The translations under genes were made by a program, and so were the position numbers. Of a stretch of DNA of 64,000 nucleotides, positions 33,442 to 41,594 are shown piece after piece. The notes beneath the pieces were generated by a model. It ran no database searches. It had not been told where the DNA came from and worked only from the letters and a program-made list of their open reading frames with translations. The DNA is taken from NCBI RefSeq assembly GCF_009391885.1, contig NZ_VZII01000037.1, positions 1 to 64,000 on the forward strand, written 5' to 3'. Source of the DNA: Pseudomonas sp. MN1F. GTDB taxonomy: Bacteria; Pseudomonadota; Gammaproteobacteria; Pseudomonadales; Pseudomonadaceae. Positions within the stretch are counted from its first letter, which is position 1, and each line of letters starts with the position of its first letter.

Positions 33442-34407
33442 ATGAAGAAACGCATCGTCTTGTACAAACGCCTGTCCGACGCCTTGCTGGCAAAGCTGGA
33501 GGAACAGGTAGAAGTCACCTGGGTGGACACCGGCGCTGCGGATGGGCTGGCGCGCCTGCGCGATGCCTTGCCGGGGGCGCACGGCCTGCTGGGCGCCAGT
33601 TTGCGCCTGGGCAGTGAGCTGCTCGACCTTGCTCCACAGCTGGAGGTGATTTCCAGTGTGTCGGTGGGCGTCGACAACTACGACGTCGCCGACCTGACAC
33701 GGCGCGGGGTGATGCTGACCAACACCCCTGACGTGCTCACCGAGACCACCGCAGATACCGGCTTCGCCCTGATCCTGGCCGCCGCGCGGCGGGTGGTTGA
33801 ACTGGCCGATTGGGTACGTGAGGGGAAATGGCAGGCCAGCCTGGGACCGGCGCACTTCGGCACTGATGTGCACGGCAAGACCCTGGGCATCGTTGGCATG
33901 GGGCGTATTGGTGAAGCCTTGGCCCGGCGCGGCGCCGCCGGGTTTGGCATGCGTGTGCTGTACCACAGTTCGCGGGCCAGGCCTGAAGTGGAGGCCCGTC
34001 ATGCGGCGCGTTACTGCAGCCTGGATGCGCTGTTGGCCGAGGCGGATTATGTATGCCTGACGGTGCCGCTCAGTGCCAGCACCGAGGGCCTGATCGGCGC
34101 CCGCGAGCTGGGCTTGATGAAGCCCGAGGCGATCCTGGTGAACATTGCCCGTGGGCGGGTGGTGGATGAAGCCGCGTTGATCGAAGCGCTGCAGCGCAAG
34201 CGGATTCGTGGGGCTGGGCTGGATGTGTTCGTGCAGGAGCCGCTGGCTGCCGATTCGCCGCTGTTGCAGCTCGACAATGTGGTGGCGACGCCGCATATCG
34301 GTTCAGCCACCCATGAGACGCGAGAGGCCATGGCACGCTGTGCGGTTGAAAACCTGTTAAGTGCCTTGGCAGGCCAGCGTCCGCCGAACCTGGTCAACCC
34401 CATATAA
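33442..34407 (+). CDS. kguD: KguD, 2-keto-6-phosphogluconate reductase (D-2-hydroxyacid dehydrogenase family)
   Basis: This 321-residue NAD(P)H enzyme has the Rossmann motif LGIVGMGRIGEALARR (about 150-165), the PNILVNIARGRVVDEAAL segment, Arg/Glu of the catalytic relay and the catalytic His in ATPHIGSATHETR. As the last kgu gene it reduces 2-keto-6-phosphogluconate to 6-phosphogluconate, feeding the Entner-Doudoroff pathway. It starts nine bases after kguT and ends at a strong hairpin shared with the convergent gene. Confidence 0.9.
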   Translation: MKKRIVLYKRLSDALLAKLEEQVEVTWVDTGAADGLARLRDALPGAHGLLGASLRLGSELLDLAPQLEVISSVSVGVDNYDVADLTRRGVMLTNTPDVLTETTADTGFALILAAARRVVELADWVREGKWQASLGPAHFGTDVHGKTLGIVGMGRIGEALARRGAAGFGMRVLYHSSRARPEVEARHAARYCSLDALLAEADYVCLTVPLSASTEGLIGARELGLMKPEAILVNIARGRVVDEAALIEALQRKRIRGAGLDVFVQEPLAADSPLLQLDNVVATPHIGSATHETREAMARCAVENLLSALAGQRPPNLVNPI

Positions 34408-34425
34408 CGGGAAGCACAAAGGTGA

Positions 34426-34454
34426 TGTGGGCGCCGGGCTTGCCGGCACCCACA
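34426..34454. terminator. Bidirectional hairpin between kguD and the convergent reductase
   Basis: TGTGGGCGCCGG (34426-34437) pairs with CCGGCACCCACA (34443-34454) with one wobble across a five-base loop. It sits exactly between two convergent genes. Confidence 0.65.
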
Positions 34455-34464
34455 GGGTAAGCGC

Positions 34465-35613
34465 TTACTTGAAATCCCACTGCATCTGGGTCGCGATGCT
34501 GACCCCGCTGGACGACTTCACGCACACATCCAGGTAGTCGGTGAACCGCGGCGGCACGGCGATGCCTTCCTCAAGCAGGCGGCTGTTGTCGAACAGGTAG
34601 TTGAGGTCGGCAAAACCGCTGTACAGGCGCAGGGCGCGCAGTACCAGGCGCGGGTTGGCCGGGCCGATGCGCGCCTCGAAGTCCTGCGCCAGGCTCTTCA
34701 GGTCATCGACATCGACCTTGCGGTAGCGCTCGCCCACTGGCTCCGCGCCGTTGGCGTGGGCGAAGGCCTGGTCGATCTCGCCAAAGGTGCAGGCGGCCTG
34801 GTGGCCGGCGGAGATGTGGTACAGGTTATGCTCCAGGCGTGGCTTGAGGGTCAGGCCGATCAACGCCTCGGCGCAGTAATCGACCGGGATCACATCGATC
34901 TGCTCATCCAGCTCGCAGGTAAAGCTCTCCAGCGCAAAGCCCATGCGGAACACCCAGAAGATGCTCGCCGAGGCCTGGCAACCGAGGGTGCGGTGGCCAA
35001 CCACGATGGACGGCCGCGCCACCACCAGCGGCAGTTGCGGCAGTTGCTCGCTCATGCGCCGTTCGATTTCGGCCTTCGATGCGGTGTAGTCGACCAGTTG
35101 CTGCTCGGCGGCCGGGAATTCCCAAGACTCGCTGATCGGCGACTCGCGTTGCGGCCCGCAGCTCATCGCCGTACCCACGTGCAGGAAGCGCTTGAGGCGC
35201 GTCGAGCGGCTCATCACCTCTGCGAAGGCGTAGGTGCCTTCGACATTGACCGGCCAGATGTTCGGGTTCTTCGAGAACGAGGCCACCGCCGCGCAGTTGA
35301 TCACCCGGTCGATCTGCATCAACCGAGGTGTGGTTTCGGCCAGCCAGGTGGTGTCGAGGAAGTCGCCGCAAATGATCTGGTCGGCGCGCAGGGCCAGGCA
35401 GTCCTGCTCGTCAACACCGTGTTGGCGCAGGTTGTCGCGCAGGCGTTCCAGGCCTTGCTCACGGCTGTCGGCGCGCACCAGGAAACACAGGTTGGCGCTG
35501 CGGCCATTGGCGATCAATTGGGCCGTTACCGAGCCACCGAGAAAACCGGTGGCGCCGGTCAGCAGCAGATGTTCATGAAGGTCGAAGTTGATGTGTGGGG
35601 CAGGCGCGTTCAT
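34465..35613 (-). CDS. Thioester-reductase-like extended SDR (NAD-binding domain 4)
   Basis: This 382-residue protein has the extended-SDR nucleotide motif TGATGFLGG (19-27), the FLVRADS segment, Tyr-x3-Lys in VDYTASKAEIE and the ARPSIVVGHRTLG block typical of thioester reductase and fatty-acyl-CoA reductase domains. Those domains reduce carrier-bound or CoA-bound acyl groups to aldehydes or alcohols. Here it is a free-standing protein with no carrier-protein, NRPS or acyl-CoA ligase gene beside it. It is transcribed alone, divergent from a LysR gene across a 308-bp AT-rich gap. The substrate is unknown. Confidence 0.75.
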   Translation of the reverse strand: MNAPAPHINFDLHEHLLLTGATGFLGGSVTAQLIANGRSANLCFLVRADSREQGLERLRDNLRQHGVDEQDCLALRADQIICGDFLDTTWLAETTPRLMQIDRVINCAAVASFSKNPNIWPVNVEGTYAFAEVMSRSTRLKRFLHVGTAMSCGPQRESPISESWEFPAAEQQLVDYTASKAEIERRMSEQLPQLPLVVARPSIVVGHRTLGCQASASIFWVFRMGFALESFTCELDEQIDVIPVDYCAEALIGLTLKPRLEHNLYHISAGHQAACTFGEIDQAFAHANGAEPVGERYRKVDVDDLKSLAQDFEARIGPANPRLVLRALRLYSGFADLNYLFDNSRLLEEGIAVPPRFTDYLDVCVKSSSGVSIATQMQWDFK

Positions 35614-35921
35614 AAACTTCCTCTGAAAAGTTTATTGGCTGTCATCGAGGTTTGAGCTCGTGCCTAGAGCGCGCAGGGACTGGCGTTCAGCTCGGAGCGG
35701 GGGCGATTGTCAGGGCGTTGGGAGGGAAGTTGCAATTACGAAATGCCGGTTTCATATGAAACAAAAGTTAATGAAAGTATTAGCCCTCATTAATTAAATT
35801 ATGCGCCATGCAAAGATGACACAGGCGGTGTTATCAATAAGTGAGATGAATGTGAAAAATACCTTCGGTGCCCTGACCTGACGCCTATCCTGTTGGGATT
35901 GGACGACGATCAGGAGCGGGC
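35614..35921. promoter_or_regulatory. AT-rich divergent intergenic region
   Basis: These 308 bases have no credible gene. The centre (about 35735-35860) is clearly AT-rich and should hold both promoters. It contains a perfect 14-bp palindrome at 35749-35762 and TTAATTAAATTATG near 35790-35803, suitable for LysR-type or global regulator binding. Confidence 0.5.
35749..35762. promoter_or_regulatory. Perfect palindrome GTTTCATATGAAAC
   Basis: The 14-bp dyad lies in the promoter gap. It has TTTCA and TGAAA in the opposite arrangement to the PtxS box, so it is probably a different operator. Confidence 0.45.
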
Positions 35922-36845
35922 ATGAATCGAAACGAGCTGCGCAAGGCGGACATCAACCTCATGGTGGTGTTCGAGGCCTTGATGCAAGAGCGCAACCTCA
36001 CCCGCGCCGCCGAAAAGCTGTTTCTTGCGCAGCCTACGGTCAGCGCGGCCCTGGCCAGGCTGCGCACGATGTTCAACGACCCGCTGCTGATTCGCGTCGG
36101 CAACCGCATGGAGCCGTCTGCGCGGGCGGCGGAGGTGATCAAGCACCTTACCCCGGCGCTGGACGCAATGTCGGCGGCGCTGAGCCTGACCCATGACTTC
36201 GACCCGCCGACCAGCAAGATGACCTTCAGGATCGGCTTGTCCGATGACGTCGAGTCCGGGCTGTTGCCGCCGTTGCTGCGGGCACTGCGCACCGAGGCAC
36301 CGCATGTGGTAGTGGTGGTGCAGCATGTCGACTACTGGCGTATCCCCGACCTGCTGGCGTCGGGGGATGTCACGGTGGGCATCAGCCAGACCCGCGGCCT
36401 GCCGGCCAATGCCAAACGTAAAGTATTACGTACCATGCAGGCGCGGGTGCTCAGGGCCGACAAGTCGGCGCAACCACTGACCCTGGAGGAGTTCTGCCAG
36501 CGCCCTCACGTGCAAATCTCGCCAACGGCCAATACTCAAGGCGTGGTCGATGACTGGCTGAAGGAAATCGGCCATACGCGCAATGTGGTGTTGTCGGTGC
36601 CCCAGTTCAGCTCGTTGCCGGCCATATTGGCCGACACCGATCTGCTTGCCTGCTGCCCGGACTACGCCGCCGAGGCCATGGCCAGCTGGGGCAACCTGCA
36701 GGCCGAAACCTTGCCGTTCGACACCGTGCCGCTGGAGCTGGCCATGGTCTGGCTGAGCACCACCGACAGCGACCCGGCCGAGCGCTGGCTGCGTGGGCGG
36801 CTGGAGTATTACATGAGTGGTAATCGTGAGATTCGGGCTGGGTAG
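35922..36845 (+). CDS. LysR-family transcriptional regulator
   Basis: This 307-residue protein has a HTH of the NodD/LeuO-like type at residues 8-67 (KADINLMVVFEALMQERNLTRAAEKLFLAQPTVSAALARLRTMF) followed by an effector domain. NodD-like LysR proteins often regulate a divergent neighbour, here the thioester-reductase-like gene. GGAGCGGGC precedes ATG 35922. Its effector is unknown. Confidence 0.8.
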   Translation: MNRNELRKADINLMVVFEALMQERNLTRAAEKLFLAQPTVSAALARLRTMFNDPLLIRVGNRMEPSARAAEVIKHLTPALDAMSAALSLTHDFDPPTSKMTFRIGLSDDVESGLLPPLLRALRTEAPHVVVVVQHVDYWRIPDLLASGDVTVGISQTRGLPANAKRKVLRTMQARVLRADKSAQPLTLEEFCQRPHVQISPTANTQGVVDDWLKEIGHTRNVVLSVPQFSSLPAILADTDLLACCPDYAAEAMASWGNLQAETLPFDTVPLELAMVWLSTTDSDPAERWLRGRLEYYMSGNREIRAG

Positions 36846-36878
36846 GGGATTGATGCTGGCGGGCGCCTTTGGGTTTCT

Positions 36879-36929
36879 GGCGCCTATGAGATCGAGCGCC
36901 GCGTGGCGGCGCTCGATCTCATAGGCGCC
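36879..36929. repeat. Perfect 24-bp inverted repeat (dispersed palindrome or terminator)
   Basis: The arm GGCGCCTATGAGATCGAGCG plus CCGC (36879-36902) is followed by a three-base centre and its exact reverse complement ending at 36929. The next base run touches the stop codon of the convergent permease (36933). Perfect arms and a half-copy at 7086-7101 suggest a repeated genomic element also serving as bidirectional terminator. Confidence 0.75.
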
Positions 36930-36932
36930 CCA

Positions 36933-38312
36933 TCACTCGGCCATCTGCAACTCCGGCAACTTCACCCGAAAGGCCTTGGTCAGCCCGAACAGGCAAAGCA
37001 GGCCAACGCCCATCCAGCTCAGGCCTATGGTGAAGGACATGCTCGACAGGCTGGTCCACAGCCAGATCGTGCTGAGGAAGCCAAGCGCCGGAATCGCACC
37101 GTACAGCAGGCCGTTGCGCATCCCTCGCAACTGCTGGTCCACCAGGTAATGCTTGACCACCGCCAGGTTCACTGCCGAGAAGGCAAACAGGGCGCCGAAG
37201 CTGATCATGTTGGCCACGGTATCCAGGGTGATGAACAGCGCCACCAACGACAGCAGGCTGACCAGCACAATCGCCGTCGCCGGCACGCGTTTTTTCGTCA
37301 CCAGCTGGCCAAACACCCTCGGCAGCGCGCCATCGCGGCCCATGGCGAACAGCACCCGCGACACGCTGGCCTGGGACACCATCGCCGAGGCGAAGCAGCC
37401 GGCCACATAGGTCGCGGTAAAGGCGGTCACCAGGTATTCGCCCCCCACCCGTCGCATCACGTCCACCGAAGCCGAGTCCGGGTCGGCGAAGCTGGCCCAG
37501 TCGGGGAACACCATCTGTGCGAAGTAAGACACCACCAGGAACAGCAAGCCACCGATCAGCGACACCGCCATGATCGCCTGGGGAATACGCCGGGTCGGGT
37601 TGCTGGTTTCTTCGGCCATGGTCGACACCGCATCAAAACCGAGGAACGACAGGCACAGTACCGCCGCCCCGGTCATGATCAGCGGCACGCTGAAGCCTTC
37701 GTGGTGGAACGGCGCCAGCAGCGATACCGGCGCGGCCTGGCCGCTCATGTGGCGTACCGACAGCGCAACGAACACCACGATGAACACCAGCTGTGCCACC
37801 ACCAGGATCCAGTTGACCCGGGTGATCGACTCGATGCCGATCAGGTTGAGGAAGGTCACCAGGGCAATCGACCCGGCCACCCACACCCAGGCATGGATGG
37901 CCGGGAAGTACTCGGACATGTAGATGCCGATCAGCAGGTAACTGAGCAGCGGCAGGAAGATGTAGTCGAGCAGCAAGGTCCAGCCGGCGATGAAGCCGAA
38001 GTGGCTGCCGAAAGCCTTGCGCGTGTAGGTGTAGACGGAACCGGAGTAGGGATGGGCCTGGACCATGCGGCCGTAGCTGTAGGCGGTCAGCAGCATGGCG
38101 GCCAGGGTGAGGAGGTAGGCGATGGGCAGGTGGCCCTTGGTCATCTGGGTGACCAGCCCGTAGGTGGTGAAGACGGCAAGCGGAACCATGTAGGCGAGGC
38201 CGAACAGCACCAGCGCGGTCATGCCCATGGACTTTCTGAAACGACCTGAAGTGTTGCTGGGTGACGCAGGTTGGTGGGGATGGGGCTGGGCTGTATTTGT
38301 TGTTGTATGCAT
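36933..38312 (-). CDS. APC-family amino acid/polyamine permease (PuuP-like)
   Basis: This 459-residue inner-membrane protein has about 12 helices after a polar N-terminus. MTALVLFGLAYMVPLAVFTTYGLV and AYSYGRMVQAHPYSGSVYTYTRKAFG are typical of APC transporters of the PuuP/YeeF group that import putrescine or amino acids. Its promoter region is shared with the divergent aldehyde dehydrogenase, whose closest functional types oxidise amino-aldehydes; uptake and oxidation of a polyamine-derived compound is plausible. Confidence 0.8.
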   Translation of the reverse strand: MHTTTNTAQPHPHQPASPSNTSGRFRKSMGMTALVLFGLAYMVPLAVFTTYGLVTQMTKGHLPIAYLLTLAAMLLTAYSYGRMVQAHPYSGSVYTYTRKAFGSHFGFIAGWTLLLDYIFLPLLSYLLIGIYMSEYFPAIHAWVWVAGSIALVTFLNLIGIESITRVNWILVVAQLVFIVVFVALSVRHMSGQAAPVSLLAPFHHEGFSVPLIMTGAAVLCLSFLGFDAVSTMAEETSNPTRRIPQAIMAVSLIGGLLFLVVSYFAQMVFPDWASFADPDSASVDVMRRVGGEYLVTAFTATYVAGCFASAMVSQASVSRVLFAMGRDGALPRVFGQLVTKKRVPATAIVLVSLLSLVALFITLDTVANMISFGALFAFSAVNLAVVKHYLVDQQLRGMRNGLLYGAIPALGFLSTIWLWTSLSSMSFTIGLSWMGVGLLCLFGLTKAFRVKLPELQMAE

Positions 38313-38621
38313 TGCTAACTCCTGAAATGGGATGCAGGAAGCTGCAGTAGGCGAGCGGGCTCGCTACTGGTAAGGGCGTTTGAATAGAGGCGTGGCATGG
38401 GGTGGGGCGGCTCGAATGCTCCCACACTCGGGGAGGCCTCGAAATCACCCTTTGGGGGGAGCATTCTGCGCCCGTCGCGTAAACCCTGGCGCCCGCTGCT
38501 GGCGAGTATTTTCCTCTGCAAGGGGCAGCAAAAAGCTGGTTTCGCCGGGCCTGCGGCTGGGCCAAGAATGTTGCCCAGACCCATAACAATCGGACCGCAG
38601 GGACGGTCGTCAGGAGTGTGT
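38313..38621. promoter_or_regulatory. 309-bp divergent gap with possible structured leader
   Basis: No credible gene was found. GAATGCTCCC (38414-38423) pairs perfectly with GGGAGCATTC (38457-38466) around a loop holding GGGGAGGCCTCG. Further G/C-rich helices are possible from 38470 to 38620, just before the aldehyde dehydrogenase ribosome site AGGAG. It may be a long structured 5' leader; no known riboswitch class was recognised. Confidence 0.4.
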
Positions 38622-40115
38622 ATGTACGATCTCGGATACTGGCAACAGCGCGCGGCAGGCCTGAACTTGCGCGACAAGGCTTTGATCGGCGGCCGCCAGC
38701 TGGGTGCCGCCAGCGGGGCAACGTTCGACGCCATCAACCCGGCAACCCATCAGGTGCTCGCCCGTGTCGCTGCCTGTGACCAGGCCGATGTCGACCTGGC
38801 CGTCAGCACGGCGCGCAAGGCGTTCGAGCAAGGGCCGTGGCCGCGCATGGCACCCGTTGAGCGCAAGAAGGTGTTGCTGCGCCTGGCCGAGCTGATCATG
38901 GCCCACCGCGAAGAACTGGCGCTGCTGGACTCGCTGAACATGGGCAAGCCGGTCATGGATGCCTATAACATCGACGTGCCAGGTTCGGCCCACGTCTTCG
39001 CCTGGTACGGCGAGGCGCTCGACAAGCTCTATGACCAGGTCGCTCCGACCGCCGCCAATGCCTTGGCCACCATCACCCGCGAAGCGCTGGGCGTGGTTGC
39101 TGCGGTGGTGCCGTGGAACTTCCCGCTCGACATGGCGGCCTGGAAGCTCGCCCCGGCATTGGCGGCGGGCAACAGCGTGGTCCTCAAGCCCGCCGAGCAA
39201 TCACCGTTCTCGGCCTTGCGCCTGGCCGAGCTGGCGCTGGAAGCTGGCGTGCCGGAAGGTGTGCTCAACGTGGTCCCGGGCCTTGGCGAAACGGCAGGCC
39301 GTGCGCTGGGCCTGCACCCTGACGTCGATTGCCTGGTGTTCACCGGCTCCACCCAGGTCGGCAAGTACTTCATGCAGTACTCGGCACAGTCCAACCTCAA
39401 GCAAGTGTGGCTGGAATGCGGTGGCAAAAGCCCGAACCTGGTATTTGCCGACTGCCAGGACCTGGACCTGGCGGCCGAAAAGGCTGCCTTTGGCATTTTC
39501 TTCAACCAGGGCGAAGTGTGCTCGGCCAACTCGCGGCTGTATGTGCAGCGTTCGATCCATGACGAATTCATCGAACGCCTGCAGGCCAAGGCCCGCCAGT
39601 GGCAGCCAGGCAACCCGCTGGACCCGGCCAGCCGTGCCGGTGCCATCGTCGATGCCGAGCAGGCCACGCGCATTACCCGAGCCATCGGCCAGGCCGTTGA
39701 TGAAGGTGCGCGGCTGGTCTGTGGCGGGCAACGCCTGACCATCGGGGCCTCGGACAACTATATCGAGCCGACCATCTTCGCCGGCGTCGACAAGCGCATG
39801 AGCCTGGCCCGGGACGAGGTCTTCGGCCCTGTGTTGGCGGTCAGTGCGTTCGATACCGAAGAGCAGGCAATCAGCCTGGCTAATGACAGCGTCTACGGCC
39901 TGGCGGCGTCGGTGTGGAGCGATGACCTGAACCGGGCGCACCGGGTTGCCCGTGCGCTCAAGGCGGGTACGGTGTCGGTGAACACGGTCGATGCGCTGGA
40001 TGTGACCGTGCCGTTTGGCGGTGGCAAGCAGTCCGGGTTCGGTCGCGACCTGTCGTTGCATTCGTTCGACAAGTACTCGCAGTTGAAGACGACCTGGTAT
40101 CAGCTGCGCGGCTGA
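38622..40115 (+). CDS. Aldehyde dehydrogenase (PuuC/KauB-like)
   Basis: This 497-residue NAD(P)-dependent enzyme has AVVPWNFPLDMAAWKLAPALAAGNSVVLKPAEQSP, FTGSTQVGKYFM, the general base in LECGGKSPN and the catalytic Cys300 in NQGEVCSANSR. The pattern fits the group that oxidises gamma-glutamyl-aminobutyraldehyde and other amino-aldehydes. The open frame extends far upstream through the leader, but ATG 38622 with AGGAGTG starts at the family N-terminus. It is divergent from a PuuP-like permease, which fits polyamine or amine catabolism. The exact substrate is not proven. Confidence 0.85.
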   Translation: MYDLGYWQQRAAGLNLRDKALIGGRQLGAASGATFDAINPATHQVLARVAACDQADVDLAVSTARKAFEQGPWPRMAPVERKKVLLRLAELIMAHREELALLDSLNMGKPVMDAYNIDVPGSAHVFAWYGEALDKLYDQVAPTAANALATITREALGVVAAVVPWNFPLDMAAWKLAPALAAGNSVVLKPAEQSPFSALRLAELALEAGVPEGVLNVVPGLGETAGRALGLHPDVDCLVFTGSTQVGKYFMQYSAQSNLKQVWLECGGKSPNLVFADCQDLDLAAEKAAFGIFFNQGEVCSANSRLYVQRSIHDEFIERLQAKARQWQPGNPLDPASRAGAIVDAEQATRITRAIGQAVDEGARLVCGGQRLTIGASDNYIEPTIFAGVDKRMSLARDEVFGPVLAVSAFDTEEQAISLANDSVYGLAASVWSDDLNRAHRVARALKAGTVSVNTVDALDVTVPFGGGKQSGFGRDLSLHSFDKYSQLKTTWYQLRG

Positions 40116-40203
40116 TAAAATGCAAGGGCCACGGGGGCGAGCATGGCCTGATGGATTGCTGCATCATGGCAAGCTCGGCCATCCACTTACCCAGGAGACT
40201 GCG

Positions 40204-40704
40204 ATGATCAAGCCCGGCGAGCAACTGCCCGACATTACCCTTTACGAATACAGTAACGGCGAGGGCGCCTGCCCGATCGGCCCGAACGCGTTCTCGGTGG
40301 GTGAGCGCTGCAAGCAGAAGAAAGTGGTGATCTTCGGTTTGCCCGGCGCGTTCACGCCCACCTGTTCCGAGCGTCACGTCCCGGGTTATGTCGCAGCGGC
40401 AGCAGAGCTGTTCGCGGCCGGCGTTGACGAGATTCTCTGTGTTTCGGTGAACGATGCCTTCGTCATGAACGCCTGGGGCAACAGCCTGCAGGTGGGCGAC
40501 GCGGTGAAGATGATCGGCGACGGCAATGGCGAATTCAGCGAGGCGCTGGGGCTGATCCAGGACCTCTCGGCCCGTGGCCTGGGATGGCGTTCGCAGCGCT
40601 ATGCCATGCTGGTTGACGACGGTGTGGTCAAGCATATTGCGGTAGAGGCGCCTGGCAAGTTTGAAGTCAGTGATGCAGCGAGCATGCTGGCTGTGGTGCG
40701 CTGA
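40204..40704 (+). CDS. Prx5-type peroxiredoxin
   Basis: This 166-residue protein has the peroxidatic motif FGLPGAFTPTCSERHVPGYV (Cys54) and the Prx5 companion VNDAFVMNAWG. A further Cys79 could act in resolution but is not in a classic two-Cys position. It reduces alkyl and hydrogen peroxides in the cytoplasm, using glutaredoxin or thioredoxin. ATG 40204 has GGAGACTGCG before it. It stands alone after the aldehyde dehydrogenase gene by 88 bases. Confidence 0.88.
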   Translation: MIKPGEQLPDITLYEYSNGEGACPIGPNAFSVGERCKQKKVVIFGLPGAFTPTCSERHVPGYVAAAAELFAAGVDEILCVSVNDAFVMNAWGNSLQVGDAVKMIGDGNGEFSEALGLIQDLSARGLGWRSQRYAMLVDDGVVKHIAVEAPGKFEVSDAASMLAVVR

Positions 40705-40754
40705 TGGGTGCCTGGCCCGCAATACACATCTGACCCTGTGATGATTCGAGGGGT

Positions 40755-40772
40755 GGAGTACAAATGTGCTCC
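40755..40772. repeat. Palindrome GGAGTACAAATGTGCTCC
   Basis: This dyad is 16/18 identical to the palindrome at 16606-16623. It lies 51 bases after the peroxiredoxin stop in a 229-bp gap with no gene. It could be a terminator stem or an operator. Confidence 0.45.
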
Positions 40773-40933
40773 AGCCTGGAATCCTTGGCATGAAGGCCTT
40801 TTGATATCGCCCTGCGCTGGCCAAATTCTTTAGGGTTGGTCGACCTCGTCGAGCCGACAAGCGAGACCGTGGCCCGCTTTCAGTGCATCATGTTCATCTC
40901 GGTATCCAGACCCGCTTCCACGCAGTATTGAAC

Positions 40934-41563
40934 ATGAAACGTCCGCTATTTGTTGCGCTAGATGGCCCCAAGGGCACCGGCAAGACCACGCTGCTGGAGG
41001 CCATTACCCAGGCCCTGAGGGCAGACAACCGCAAAGTGATCCGGCTTTGCGAGAAAAAAAGCGACCCCTTCAGGGGCGAAACCATGGCGCTGGTCAACCA
41101 GCTCGTGAGAAACCCCTGCAAGGACCTGGAATTGAAGGTCTGTGCGCGGCTGGCCGATAGCCGTGCGTGGATTTCCCAAAACGTACTGCCCAGGCAACCT
41201 GCGGACAGCATCATCCTGATCGATCGCTGGTACCCCTCCGATGCCGCGTTTCGCCGCACAGTGCCGTTTGCCGAGATTTTGCGAATGAACCGCGAGCGCA
41301 ATGTGCAAGTGCCGGACCTGCATGTTGGCGTGGTCACCTCGCCCGATACCTCGTGGGCGAGGGCGGCGGCACGCACGCGTGGGCTGGGTAGTACGGTGAT
41401 TCACAAGCTGGATGAGCAGGTCGCCTGTACCGAAGCGTTCGAGCGGGCGGTGGCGGATCACGGCTGGGTGCTGTGCCGTAATGAAGGCACGATCGCGCAG
41501 GCGACGAGCCAGGTGGTTGCCGAGATCCAGCGCGTGCTTGAGGTTCTGTGCCCGCTAAAATGA
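40934..41563 (+). CDS. P-loop kinase, thymidylate-kinase-like
   Basis: This 209-residue protein has the P-loop DGPKGTGKTT (residues 10-19) and the LIDRWYPSDAAF segment matching the DR(Y/W)-SS motif of dTMP kinases. The lid region is Arg-rich (SWARAAARTRG). It differs from the housekeeping Tmk in length and in the LID, and no DNA metabolism genes are nearby, so it is a paralogue that may phosphorylate another nucleotide or small molecule. ATG 40934 is chosen; 17 more residues upstream are possible but not conserved in type. The flavin monooxygenase follows after 31 bases. Confidence 0.65.
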   Translation: MKRPLFVALDGPKGTGKTTLLEAITQALRADNRKVIRLCEKKSDPFRGETMALVNQLVRNPCKDLELKVCARLADSRAWISQNVLPRQPADSIILIDRWYPSDAAFRRTVPFAEILRMNRERNVQVPDLHVGVVTSPDTSWARAAARTRGLGSTVIHKLDEQVACTEAFERAVADHGWVLCRNEGTIAQATSQVVAEIQRVLEVLCPLK

Positions 41564-41594
41564 CGTTGTAATCATTGATGTGCGAGATGAGATC

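Noticed and set aside
36903..38249. A long plus-strand open frame over the APC permease
   Set aside because: His/Gln-rich composition without domains; the minus strand encodes 12 membrane helices with APC signatures.
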